A DNA stretch of 43,775 bases from JBFWIW01 sp050253535 (GTDB lineage Bacteria; Bacillota; Clostridia; Oscillospirales; Oscillospiraceae), in assembly GCA_050253535.1 (NCBI GenBank), contig JBFWIW010000016.1, positions 1 through 43,775 of the forward strand. Direction: 5' to 3'. A model generated the notes under the pieces. The model was given only the letters and a program-made list of their open reading frames with translations, did not search any database and was not told the origin of the DNA. Position 1 is the first letter of the stretch; every line of letters begins with the position of its first letter. The translations under genes were made by a program, and so were the position numbers. Shown here in pieces: positions 25,029 to 32,269 of this stretch.

Positions 25029-27335
25029 TTACAGCAGGTTTCTCTGAATTTTGCCGCTTATTGTTTTGGGCAGCTCCTCGCGGAATACGATGATACGGGG
25101 ATATTTGTACGGCGCGGTGTGCTTTTTGACGTAGGCCTGTATTTCCTTTTTTAGTTCCTCCGTGGGCTCGGTCCCCTTGGTGAGCACGATACTCGCCTTG
25201 ACGATCTGGCCGCGTATCTCGTCGGGTGCAGGGGACACGCCGCACTCCAGAACGTAGGGGAGTTCCATGATGACACTCTCTATCTCGAAAGGCCCTATCC
25301 GGTAGCCGGAGGATTTTATGAGGTCGTCGACCCTGCCGACATACCAAAGATAGCCGTCCTCATCCCGCCACGCGGTGTCGCCGGTGTGGTAATACCCGTC
25401 GTGCCACGACTCTCCGGTCTTTTCATCATCGAGGTAGTAACCGCAGAACAGGCCGCACGTTTGGTTTTTTTCGGTGCGGATGACGATCTCGCCGGTCTCG
25501 CCGACGCTGACGGGGTTTCCCTCGTTATCAATAAGGTCGACGGCATAGAGAGGGACCGGTTTTCCCATAGAGCCGATCTTAGGCGTCATGCCGCGAAGGT
25601 TTCCGATCATAACGGTCGTTTCAGACTGGCCAAAGCCCTCCATCAGAGAGAGGCCTGTTGCCTTTTTGAACTGGTTGAATACCTCGGGATTAAGCGCCTC
25701 CCCCGCGATTGTCGCGTGCTTTATCGAGGACAGGTCATATTTTGAGAGATCCTCTTTTATCATGAAGCGATACATGGTCGGGGGGGCGCAGAAGGTGGTT
25801 ATTTTATATTTTGCAAACATCGGCATTATGTCCTGAGCGCTGAAGCGGTCAAAGTCATAGACAAATATGGCTGCCTCGCTTAGCCACTGACCGTAGAGCT
25901 TTCCCCACATCGCTTTTGCCCAGCCGGTGTCCGATATGGTCAGATGCAGGCCATCGGGATTGACCTGCTGCCAGTAGTTTGCGGTGATAAAATGCCCCAG
26001 AGGATATTTATAATTGTGCGCCGCTATCTTGGGATAACCTGTTGTGCCTGAGGTGAAGAACATCAGCATGATGTCATTCCCGCAGGCGGCCTCTCCGGCT
26101 CCGACGTTCCTTATATACTCATCGCTGAACATGCGGAACTCGCTGTCGAAGTCGCGCCAGCCTTCACGCTTGCCGTTAACGAGTATCTTCACATTGAGCG
26201 ATGCAGAGGCTGTGGCGGCGGTGTCCGCTTCATCGGCAACTCCGCCGTCCGCCGTGCAGATTATGGCAGATACGCCGGCTGCGTTTAAACGGTACTCAAT
26301 GTCGTGGGAGAGGAGCTGCACAGATGCCGGTATCGCTATCGCGCCGATTTTGTGCAGGCCGAGGACCGCAAACCAGAACTGATAATGGCGTTTTAATATG
26401 AGCATTACTCTGTCGCCTTTTTTAATACCGAGCGACTGAAAGTAGTTTGCGGCCTTTGAGGAATAACGGCTCATATCGGAGAAGCTGAAGTACCGTTCCG
26501 TCTTTTCCCGGTCGATGTGGAGCATCGCCAGCTTGTTGGGTTTTCTGCGTGCCAGGGCGTCAACAACATCGAAGGCGAAGTTGAACTTATCCTCGTTTTT
26601 AAACGATATGGCACGCAGTGAGCCATCCTCGTTTTCTTCTGGGACGATGAAGTCCGAGAAGATGCGCTTTTCCAGCAGCGCGGGCTCCGTTTTTTCGGCA
26701 GGAGCGGCTTTTTCCGGGATCTCTTTAGACTTTTCTTCCCTGGCTTCCTCGGACGGGTTCAGCACGATTGCGTAGAAGATGCAGTCCTGCCCGCCCACGG
26801 CGATCATCCCGTGGGGAGTTGAGCTGTCATAATAAATCGTATCGCCGGCCTCCAGTATCTCAGCGTGGCTGCCGACCTGAACCTTGAGCCGGCCCTTTAA
26901 TACGATGTCACATTCCTGGCCGATGTGCGTGGTGAGTTCGATGTCCTTATACTGCGCCTCGGGACTGTACATGGCGTGTACCTGCAGGGGCTCCGCGACT
27001 CGGTTTTTAAAAAACGGCGCGAGGTTATAGTATTCCATGCCGTGTGCCTTCTCGATGTGCTGGCCGGCGCCGAATCTTGTCACGGTATATGACGAGAGCT
27101 TCGGGCTTGCCCCTTCAATGATATCCGTCACATCGACGCCGAGAGCCAGCGCACAGCGGTAGATAAAGGCGAAGTTAAGATCAGCGTCTCCTGCCTCGCA
27201 TTCGAGGTATTCATTTAACGCTACGCCGGTTTTTTCAGCCATCTCGGGTGCGGAGATACCGACGACCTCTCGCAGCTCTCTGATACGGGCGGCCATTTCC
27301 CTTAGCTTATAGGCAAGTCCTGTAGTTTCTGTCAT
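25029..27335 (-). CDS. XRE-cupin-acyl-CoA synthetase fusion protein
   Basis: A 768-residue fusion. Residues about 12-75 form an XRE helix-turn-helix. Residues about 115-195 form a cupin barrel (IGQECDIVLKGRLKVQVG, then EAGDTIYYDSSTPHGMIAVG). A charged linker (about 196-225) leads to an AMP-forming acyl-CoA synthetase resembling the medium-chain/acetyl group: P-loop TSGTTGYPK (428-436), GFGQSET, YYHTGD, GRVDDLIKSSGYRIGPFEIE, and the catalytic lysine K762 in PKTISGKIQR. It stops three residues after that motif, shorter than usual. XRE-cupin proteins are normally separate regulators of amine or amino-acid metabolism. A T-box leader controls it. The substrate is unknown; a branched-chain or other amino-acid-derived acid is a reasonable guess. 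Confidence 0.9.
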   Translation of the reverse strand: MTETTGLAYKLREMAARIRELREVVGISAPEMAEKTGVALNEYLECEAGDADLNFAFIYRCALALGVDVTDIIEGASPKLSSYTVTRFGAGQHIEKAHGMEYYNLAPFFKNRVAEPLQVHAMYSPEAQYKDIELTTHIGQECDIVLKGRLKVQVGSHAEILEAGDTIYYDSSTPHGMIAVGGQDCIFYAIVLNPSEEAREEKSKEIPEKAAPAEKTEPALLEKRIFSDFIVPEENEDGSLRAISFKNEDKFNFAFDVVDALARRKPNKLAMLHIDREKTERYFSFSDMSRYSSKAANYFQSLGIKKGDRVMLILKRHYQFWFAVLGLHKIGAIAIPASVQLLSHDIEYRLNAAGVSAIICTADGGVADEADTAATASASLNVKILVNGKREGWRDFDSEFRMFSDEYIRNVGAGEAACGNDIMLMFFTSGTTGYPKIAAHNYKYPLGHFITANYWQQVNPDGLHLTISDTGWAKAMWGKLYGQWLSEAAIFVYDFDRFSAQDIMPMFAKYKITTFCAPPTMYRFMIKEDLSKYDLSSIKHATIAGEALNPEVFNQFKKATGLSLMEGFGQSETTVMIGNLRGMTPKIGSMGKPVPLYAVDLIDNEGNPVSVGETGEIVIRTEKNQTCGLFCGYYLDDEKTGESWHDGYYHTGDTAWRDEDGYLWYVGRVDDLIKSSGYRIGPFEIESVIMELPYVLECGVSPAPDEIRGQIVKASIVLTKGTEPTEELKKEIQAYVKKHTAPYKYPRIIVFREELPKTISGKIQRNLL

Positions 27336-27366
27336 TTTCTTTTCCTCCTGTCAATGATGGGCGGGC

Positions 27367-27654
27367 AAATAAAAATACCCGCCCCAAAGTTACCTTTGAG
27401 ACGGGTAATAATCATTCCCGCGGTACCACTCAAATTACATGTCGCTGAGACATGCCACTCAGAGCTCTAACAAGCTCTTCTACCTTAACGCGGCTCTACG
27501 GGAGGCTCTACTCGCCAAACGGTTTTCTGCTCTCCGGCTCGGAAGCGACAAGTCACTGGAATATTACGCTGCCGGCTTGCACCAGCCACCGGCTCTCTGA
27601 AAGCTACATATCCCGACTCTCTTCGTCACAGCTTTTATGAGACAATATAAATTA
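27367..27654 (-). promoter_or_regulatory. T-box riboswitch leader
   Basis: On the minus strand the leader has stem I (base GTGAC/GTCGC; upper helix GGGATAT/ATATTCC; distal GGTGGCTGGTGCAAGCC at 27573-27590), the T-box AGTGGTACCGCGG (27418-27430), and a terminator (13-bp stem at 27377-27406 with a T-rich tail at 27367-27376). The specifier side reads AGTGACTTGTCGC (27545-27557). CTT (Leu, 27550-27552) fits best because a purine follows and the base helix starts there, but GTG or GTC (Val) and others cannot be excluded. Uncharged tRNA should favour antitermination of the fusion gene. Confidence 0.92.
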
Positions 27655-27660
27655 AATAAT

Positions 27661-27689
27661 ACTATAGCACCGCGGCGGTTGTATGTCAA
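27661..27689 (-). promoter_or_regulatory. Promoter of the T-box leader
   Basis: On the minus strand perfect -35 TTGACA (27684-27689), 17 bp spacer, -10 TATAGT (27661-27666). Expected start near 27654. No ORF or other recognisable element lies in the next 120 bp towards rpmH. Confidence 0.85.
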
Positions 27690-27811
27690 CTTAATTTCGT
27701 TGGGGACGGCATGCTTTTTTCGCGACTGACATGACTGATAAGCATAGGCCTACGTATTTATACTAAAAAAGGCAGCCTTTTAACCATTTATTCACGAAAC
27801 CCACAAAATTA

Positions 27812-27841
27812 TTGACAGACTTGCAAAAATTAGTGTATAAT
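27812..27841 (+). promoter_or_regulatory. rpmH promoter
   Basis: Perfect -35 TTGACA (27812-27817), 18 bp spacer, perfect -10 TATAAT (27836-27841). It drives the rpmH-rnpA-yidD-yidC-jag-acpP run. The leader of about 95 nt has a hairpin: TCAAC/GTTGA (27882-27886, 27910-27914) closing TCGGCGC-tttg-GTGCCGA. Confidence 0.88.
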
Positions 27842-27943
27842 ACATACCCCATGCGCATTAATACATGTGAGGGAAAACCTGTCAACTACTTCGGCGCTTT
27901 GGTGCCGATGTTGAGTATTTGATTTTATTAGGGAGGTGCCATC

Positions 27944-28078
27944 ATGCTTAGAACGTATCAGCCCAAGAAGCGCCAGCGCTCCAAGGAGCACGGCTTCAGA
28001 AAGAGAATGTCAACCGCAAACGGCCGTAAGGTTCTCGCCCGCCGCCGCGCAAAGGGCAGAGCGAAGCTCTCCGCCTAA
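27944..28078 (+). CDS. rpmH: 50S ribosomal protein L34
   Basis: A 44-residue, very basic ribosomal protein: it starts MLRTYQPKKRQRSKEHGFRK and ends with ARRRAKGRAKLSA. The length and sequence are those of bacterial L34. GGGAGGTG lies before the ATG. It is the usual first gene of the rpmH-rnpA-yidC block beside the origin. Between it and rnpA is a GC-rich hairpin with a GAGA loop (28116-28135) but no T-run, probably a processing or partial attenuation signal. Confidence 0.97.
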   Translation: MLRTYQPKKRQRSKEHGFRKRMSTANGRKVLARRRAKGRAKLSA

Positions 28079-28115
28079 TGCGGCCGCAGGAAAAGGCCGG
28101 ACGATAATAAATTTT

Positions 28116-28135
28116 AGGGCGGGGAGACCCGCCCT
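28116..28135 (+). other. Hairpin between rpmH and rnpA
   Basis: AGGGCGGG, loop GAGA, CCCGCCCT: an 8-bp GC-rich stem with a GNRA-type tetraloop. No T-run follows, so it is not a full terminator. It could reduce expression of rnpA relative to rpmH or protect the rpmH 3' end. Confidence 0.5.
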
Positions 28136-28162
28136 GTAAGTGTTTGCAAGGAGCTGCGGAAA

Positions 28163-28507
28163 TTGGTCTTTTCTGTACCGATAAAAAATAATTACGAATT
28201 CCGCCGACTTTATGCGAAAGGCAAAAGTGCGGGCACGTCCCGTATTGTGATATATTGCCGTAGAAACAATTCGTCCGGAAACCGGCTCGGCATTACTGTC
28301 AGCACTAAAATTGGCAAGGCGGTGCACCGGAACCGTATCCGCCGCCGGCTCAGAGAGATCTATAGGTTAAACGAGCCGAAAATCAAAGAAGGTTTCGATT
28401 TAGTTGTCGTAGCAAGAACGAGGAGCAGATATTCCGAATACCGGGAGCTGGAGGAGGATTTTCTCGAACTCACCGGTAAACTGGGGATTATGCGGCAGAG
28501 GACATGA
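28163..28507 (+). CDS. rnpA: Ribonuclease P protein component
   Basis: Basic protein subunit of RNase P, which matures tRNA 5' ends with the RnpB RNA (not in this window). It has 114 residues. The RNR motif is HRNRIRRRLREIYR (about 54-67). It starts with TTG at 28163 behind AAGGAG. It overlaps yidD by 4 bp (ATGA). Confidence 0.95.
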   Translation: MVFSVPIKNNYEFRRLYAKGKSAGTSRIVIYCRRNNSSGNRLGITVSTKIGKAVHRNRIRRRLREIYRLNEPKIKEGFDLVVVARTRSRYSEYRELEEDFLELTGKLGIMRQRT

Positions 28508-28722
28508 AAAAAATACTGATAGGCTTTGTTAAATTTTACAGAAAGTATATATCGCCTTTAAGTCCCCCGTGCTGCCGTTATTACCCAACCTGTTCGCAGT
28601 ATGCCCTTGAGGCACTTGAGAAATACGGCGCGGTTAAAGGTTCGTGGCTTGCCATAAAAAGGCTCTCGAAATGCCATCCGTTCCACTGGCGTGGTTACGA
28701 CCCTTACGACCCCGTACCGTAA
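28504..28722 (+). CDS. yidD: Membrane protein insertion efficiency factor YidD
   Basis: A 72-residue protein of the conserved rnpA-yidD-yidC neighbourhood. It starts MKKILIGFVKFYRKYISPLS and carries the family cysteine pattern CCRYYPTCSQYALEALEKYG and CHPFHWRGYDPYDPVP. It has an amphipathic N-terminus and is thought to be membrane-associated, helping YidC-dependent insertion. The ATG overlaps the rnpA stop by 4 bp, so translation is coupled. Confidence 0.95.
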   Translation: MKKILIGFVKFYRKYISPLSPPCCRYYPTCSQYALEALEKYGAVKGSWLAIKRLSKCHPFHWRGYDPYDPVP

Positions 28723-28750
28723 TACTTTAAAATTATTTTAGGAGAAACAT

Positions 28751-30094
28751 ATGCTGAATACTATAGCGAAACCCTTTGGCTGGCTTCTCATGTGGCTGTA
28801 CGATGCCTTCGGTAACTATGGCATCGCCGTCATTCTGTTTGCCCTCATAGTAAAGCTCATCCTGCTTCCCTTCATGGCGAAAAGCAAACACAGCATGATG
28901 AGGACATCGCGGCTTCAGCCGATGATGAAGGAGCTGGAAAAAAAACACGGCGCGAACAAACAGAAGTACAACGAGGAGGTCCAGAAGCTATATAAGGAAC
29001 AGGGCGTAAGCCCAATGTCCGGCTGCATCTGGACGCTCATCCCGTTCCCCATTCTCATTGCCCTCTATCAGGCGATAAGGTATCCGCTGACCATCATGAT
29101 GGGTGTGCCAAAGGAACTTATAGATGAGGGCGGCGCGATAGCCCAGAAGCTTACGGAACTTGGATTTACGACAACGACGGGAAATGCCTATATCCAGATA
29201 GCGCAGTCACAGTTCATAACTGATCACTACGACCAGTTTGTGGGGTTGTCGGACAAGCTTCGGGCCATAGACTACAGTTTTCTGGGATTGGATCTCGGTA
29301 TGACGCCAAAGTGGAACTTCTTCCTCTCGGCGGACTGGGGAAACTCGTCAGTATGGCTCCCGCAGCTTGGCCTGTTTTTGATTCCGGTCGTTGCGGCCAT
29401 ACTCACCTATTATTCGTCGAAGATTTCAATGACAATGAACCCGCAGTCTGCCGGTGCCGGACAAATGAAGTCCATGACCATAATGATGCCGGTTATGACA
29501 TTGTGGTTCGCTTTTATAATGCCGGCCGCTCTCGGTATTTACTGGCTAATTTCAACAGCGTTTTCCATAGTACAGGACGTTGTGTTAACCGTTCGATATA
29601 AAAAGGTCATGGAGAGAGATGACGCCATACGTATAGCCGCCCAAAAAGAGCGCGAGGCCGAGATGGAGGCCAAACGCCAGGAGACCGAGAGGCGGCGCGC
29701 TGAGAACACGACTGTCACGAATCCGAATACGTCGAAAAAGAAGCAGCAAAAACAAGAAAAACTCGGTCAGGCCGCAAGAGCTGCCGAGTGGGAGAAGAAG
29801 AAAGAACCTAATCTACAAGTAACCGGGGACCCTTCCCGCCCATTTGCAAGAGGCAGAGGCTTCAATCCGGACCGACGCGAGCGTGAACTTCAGTCCACGC
29901 TGTCCAAAAAGGCCGCCGATGAGGAGGAGATGCTCGAGAGGCTATCGGAGGAAGAGGAAAAGAAGACTGCCTCTTATGTGCCTGCTGCAGACTTTGATAC
30001 CGAAGACATTGAGACCCGGGACTTTGAAACAGAAGATTATGAAGACGATGAGGACGACGAGGACGAATACGTCCCCGAAGAAGACAAAGACTGA
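28751..30094 (+). CDS. yidC: Membrane protein insertase YidC/OxaA (SpoIIIJ-like)
   Basis: Inserts membrane proteins alone or with Sec. It has 447 residues, long for a Gram-positive YidC. The core (about 1-280) has the N-terminal segment WLYDAFGNYGIAVILFALIV, the cytoplasmic helical hairpin (LQPMMKELEKKHG...YNEEVQKLYKEQGVSPMSGC), and later segments ending with MPAALGIYWLISTAFSIVQ. The last 160 residues form a tail, first basic and rich in K/R/E/Q, then strongly acidic (EDDEDDEDEYVPEEDKD). No lipobox is seen at the N-terminus. AGGAG precedes the ATG. In spore formers a YidC homologue (SpoIIIJ) also serves engulfed forespore gene expression. Confidence 0.94.
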   Translation: MLNTIAKPFGWLLMWLYDAFGNYGIAVILFALIVKLILLPFMAKSKHSMMRTSRLQPMMKELEKKHGANKQKYNEEVQKLYKEQGVSPMSGCIWTLIPFPILIALYQAIRYPLTIMMGVPKELIDEGGAIAQKLTELGFTTTTGNAYIQIAQSQFITDHYDQFVGLSDKLRAIDYSFLGLDLGMTPKWNFFLSADWGNSSVWLPQLGLFLIPVVAAILTYYSSKISMTMNPQSAGAGQMKSMTIMMPVMTLWFAFIMPAALGIYWLISTAFSIVQDVVLTVRYKKVMERDDAIRIAAQKEREAEMEAKRQETERRRAENTTVTNPNTSKKKQQKQEKLGQAARAAEWEKKKEPNLQVTGDPSRPFARGRGFNPDRRERELQSTLSKKAADEEEMLERLSEEEEKKTASYVPAADFDTEDIETRDFETEDYEDDEDDEDEYVPEEDKD

Positions 30095-30116
30095 GTAAAA
30101 TTGAGGAGATAATTTG

Positions 30117-30782
30117 ATGATAAAGTCAATCGAAGCAGTCGGCAAGACTGAGGACGAAGCCATCGCCTCCGCTCTTTCTCAGCTGGGAATGGAGCGGGAC
30201 GAGGTTTCCGTTGAGTTAATTGAACGTGCTAAATCCGGCTTTCTGGGTATAGGCGGGACCCCTGCCCTTGTGAGAGTCAGTTATGAGTTCAAGGAATCCA
30301 AGACCGAGAAGGTGGAGGACTTTTTGAACGGACTTTTTGAGCACATGGACATCAAGGCCACTCCCGTTATAAATGAGGGTGAAGAGGGTATTATTGAAGT
30401 CGAACTCCAGGGCGAGAACCTCGGCGCACTTATTGGCCGCCGCGGCGAGACGCTGGATGCCGTCCAGCACCTTACGAACTATGCGGTTAACCGCGGTGGG
30501 GACAGCCGCGTCAGAGTAAACATCGATGCGGAGAATTACAGGGCCAAGAGGGCGGAAGCGCTGGAGCGCCTTGCGGCAAAAGTTGCTGCAAAGTGCGTGA
30601 AGTACCGTAGGAATATAACGCTTGAGCCCATGAATGCCTATGAGCGGCATGTAATCCACACTGCGCTTCAGGACGTCGCAGGCGTTACCACATATTCAAC
30701 GGGGAACGAACCGAACAGGCGAGTCGTGGTAGCCTATGAGCGTCCCGGCAGACCGGCGGCACAGCCGCTTCCGCGCGAGTAG
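30117..30782 (+). CDS. jag: RNA-binding protein Jag (KhpB/EloR)
   Basis: RNA-binding regulator linked to cell elongation and division in Firmicutes. It has 221 residues. Domains in order: Jag-N (about 1-50, KSIEAVGKTEDEAIASALSQ and KSGFLGIGG), KH (GRRGETLDAVQHLTNYAVNR), and R3H (MNAYERHVIHTALQDVAGV, ending with NRRVVVAYERPG). GAGGAG favours the ATG at 30117; a TTG one codon earlier is also in frame. It follows yidC by 22 bp. The usual downstream genes mnmE and mnmG are absent and replaced by acpP. Confidence 0.94.
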   Translation: MIKSIEAVGKTEDEAIASALSQLGMERDEVSVELIERAKSGFLGIGGTPALVRVSYEFKESKTEKVEDFLNGLFEHMDIKATPVINEGEEGIIEVELQGENLGALIGRRGETLDAVQHLTNYAVNRGGDSRVRVNIDAENYRAKRAEALERLAAKVAAKCVKYRRNITLEPMNAYERHVIHTALQDVAGVTTYSTGNEPNRRVVVAYERPGRPAAQPLPRE

Positions 30783-30801
30783 TTAAGGGGAGAGAATAAC
30801 T

Positions 30802-31029
30802 ATGGTACTGGAAAGAGTAATCAAAACGCTTGCTTCGCAGCTTTCGCTGGATGAAAAAGACATCAGATCCGAGACAGACATAATTGAGGATCTCGGCGCA
30901 GACTCGCTGGATCTTGCCGAACTCATGATGAACCTTGAAGAAGAATTCGGCATCGTAATCACGGATGAGGCCGTCTCTGAACTGCACACGGTACAGGATG
31001 TGGCTGATTTCGTCGAAAAGTACATCTAA
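30802..31029 (+). CDS. acpP: Acyl carrier protein
   Basis: A 75-residue acidic carrier with the phosphopantetheine attachment serine S35 in LGADSLDLAELMM. It carries growing acyl chains in fatty acid synthesis or a related pathway. GGGGAGAG precedes the ATG. It lies 19 bp after jag, before a strong terminator, so it is probably the last gene of the rpmH operon. No other fatty acid synthesis gene is beside it except a convergent SDR of FabG type. Confidence 0.95.
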   Translation: MVLERVIKTLASQLSLDEKDIRSETDIIEDLGADSLDLAELMMNLEEEFGIVITDEAVSELHTVQDVADFVEKYI

Positions 31030-31047
31030 TGAATTAAATCGATATTG

Positions 31048-31082
31048 AAAAGGCGGTATGGCTTTTGCCATACCGCCTTTTC
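31048..31082. terminator. Bidirectional terminator between acpP and the SDR gene
   Basis: AAAAGGCGGTATGGC, loop TTTT, and its complement form a 15-bp stem with A-run and T-run ends. It ends the rpmH-acpP unit and, from the other side, the SDR gene. Confidence 0.9.
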
Positions 31083-31122
31083 ATGTGCTAACTGCTATTT
31101 ATTCGTTCGGAGGGAAATTCCG

Positions 31123-31866
31123 TTACGAGCGCATGAGCATGCCGCCGTTTACGTCCACAGTGTGGCCGCAGATATAGTCGGCGAGGTCACTGCATAGGAA
31201 ATAAACCGCTTTCGCCACGTCAAGGGAGGTTCCAAGCCTCGCGAGAGGTACGCTGGCGGGAGAATCATTGCGGTCAGCCGTCATATCGGTTGCGATAAGG
31301 CCGGGTGCAACGTCGTTGACATTTACGTTATAAGGGGCGCACTGACGGGCAAAAGCTTTGCTCATAGCGATTATGCCGCCCTTGGATGCCGTGTAGTTCG
31401 CACCGGCGAGAAAGCCGCCCAGCTGACCGGCCTGAGAAGAAACTGTGACGATCTTGCCGCTCTTTCTCTCCATCATGTGGGGAGCTATAGACTGCAGGCA
31501 GAAGAAGGTACCGCGGAGGTTGATGTCGATCAGGCGATCCCATCTCTCGGGCGTGATGTCGGGAAAACGGGAATTATCCAGGATTCCGGCACATGCGACA
31601 AAAATATCAATTTTGCCGAATTTTTCAATTGTGTTGCTTATCATGCTTTCAACGGAAGACTTATCGCAGGTGTCCACTACCTGGGGAAACGCGCTGAGGC
31701 CGGCGGCCGTTATTTCGTCCACTTTTTTCTGAGCAAATTCAGCCCTGACATCTGCAGCTATGACAGTGGCGCCAGCCTCGGCAAGAACCGTACATATAGC
31801 GCCGCCTATACTGCCGCCGCCGCCGGTGACGATAGCGACTTTTCCGGTAAGATTACCATATTGCAT
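31123..31866 (-). CDS. Short-chain dehydrogenase/reductase (FabG/KduD-like)
   Basis: NAD(P)-dependent oxidoreductase of 247 residues with the classical SDR layout: TGGGGSIG (14-21), NNAG-like ACAG (91-94), catalytic S143/S144, Y158 and K162 (YTASK). The C-terminus ends with GHTVDVNGGMLM. AAGGAG lies before the ATG. It is divergent from a transaldolase-like gene across a regulatory interval with repeats, so a sugar or sugar-acid substrate is as likely as a 3-oxoacyl-ACP. The substrate cannot be fixed from the sequence. Confidence 0.9.
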   Translation of the reverse strand: MQYGNLTGKVAIVTGGGGSIGGAICTVLAEAGATVIAADVRAEFAQKKVDEITAAGLSAFPQVVDTCDKSSVESMISNTIEKFGKIDIFVACAGILDNSRFPDITPERWDRLIDINLRGTFFCLQSIAPHMMERKSGKIVTVSSQAGQLGGFLAGANYTASKGGIIAMSKAFARQCAPYNVNVNDVAPGLIATDMTADRNDSPASVPLARLGTSLDVAKAVYFLCSDLADYICGHTVDVNGGMLMRS

Positions 31867-32269
31867 CTGATATTCTCCTTCTAATTATGTTATTGTAAAA
31901 TCATCTTGGTGATTTTTTAATGTTATTAGGCGTGAAACGAAAGAAATAACAACAGAAATCAACGTGAAAATATGTTTAATTTTGAGATATTTGCTTCGTT
32001 TGTGACCGTTTTGTGACCGTAAAATATAAAGAGAAAGCAACTTTCCAAAAAAATATAAGGTAGATACACATATAGGATAACAGATAAAGGGGTAAAACGT
32101 CAAGAATAATTACAAAATAATTGACTTATAAATATCCGTAATGTATAATAAACTTCAAGTTTCGATGATCTGAATGGTTTTGCTGCAGAATCGGCGCTAA
32201 AGGACATTTTAAAACGGCCCTTTGAAATGTTGGTTTTGTTGGTTTTTCGCGGACTATGCCGAAAGCTTG
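31867..32269. promoter_or_regulatory. Divergent regulatory interval with inverted and direct repeats
   Basis: About 400 bp without a protein gene. AAAATCA-tcttgg-TGATTTT (31897-31916) is an inverted repeat just upstream of the SDR gene. TTTGTGACCGT occurs twice in tandem (31999-32009 and 32010-32020), a spacing of one helical turn. A plus-strand promoter follows: -35 TTGACT (32121-32126), 17 bp, -10 TATAAT (32144-32149). The leader of the transaldolase-like gene is therefore more than 100 nt long. The binding proteins are unknown and no regulator gene is adjacent. Confidence 0.6.
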
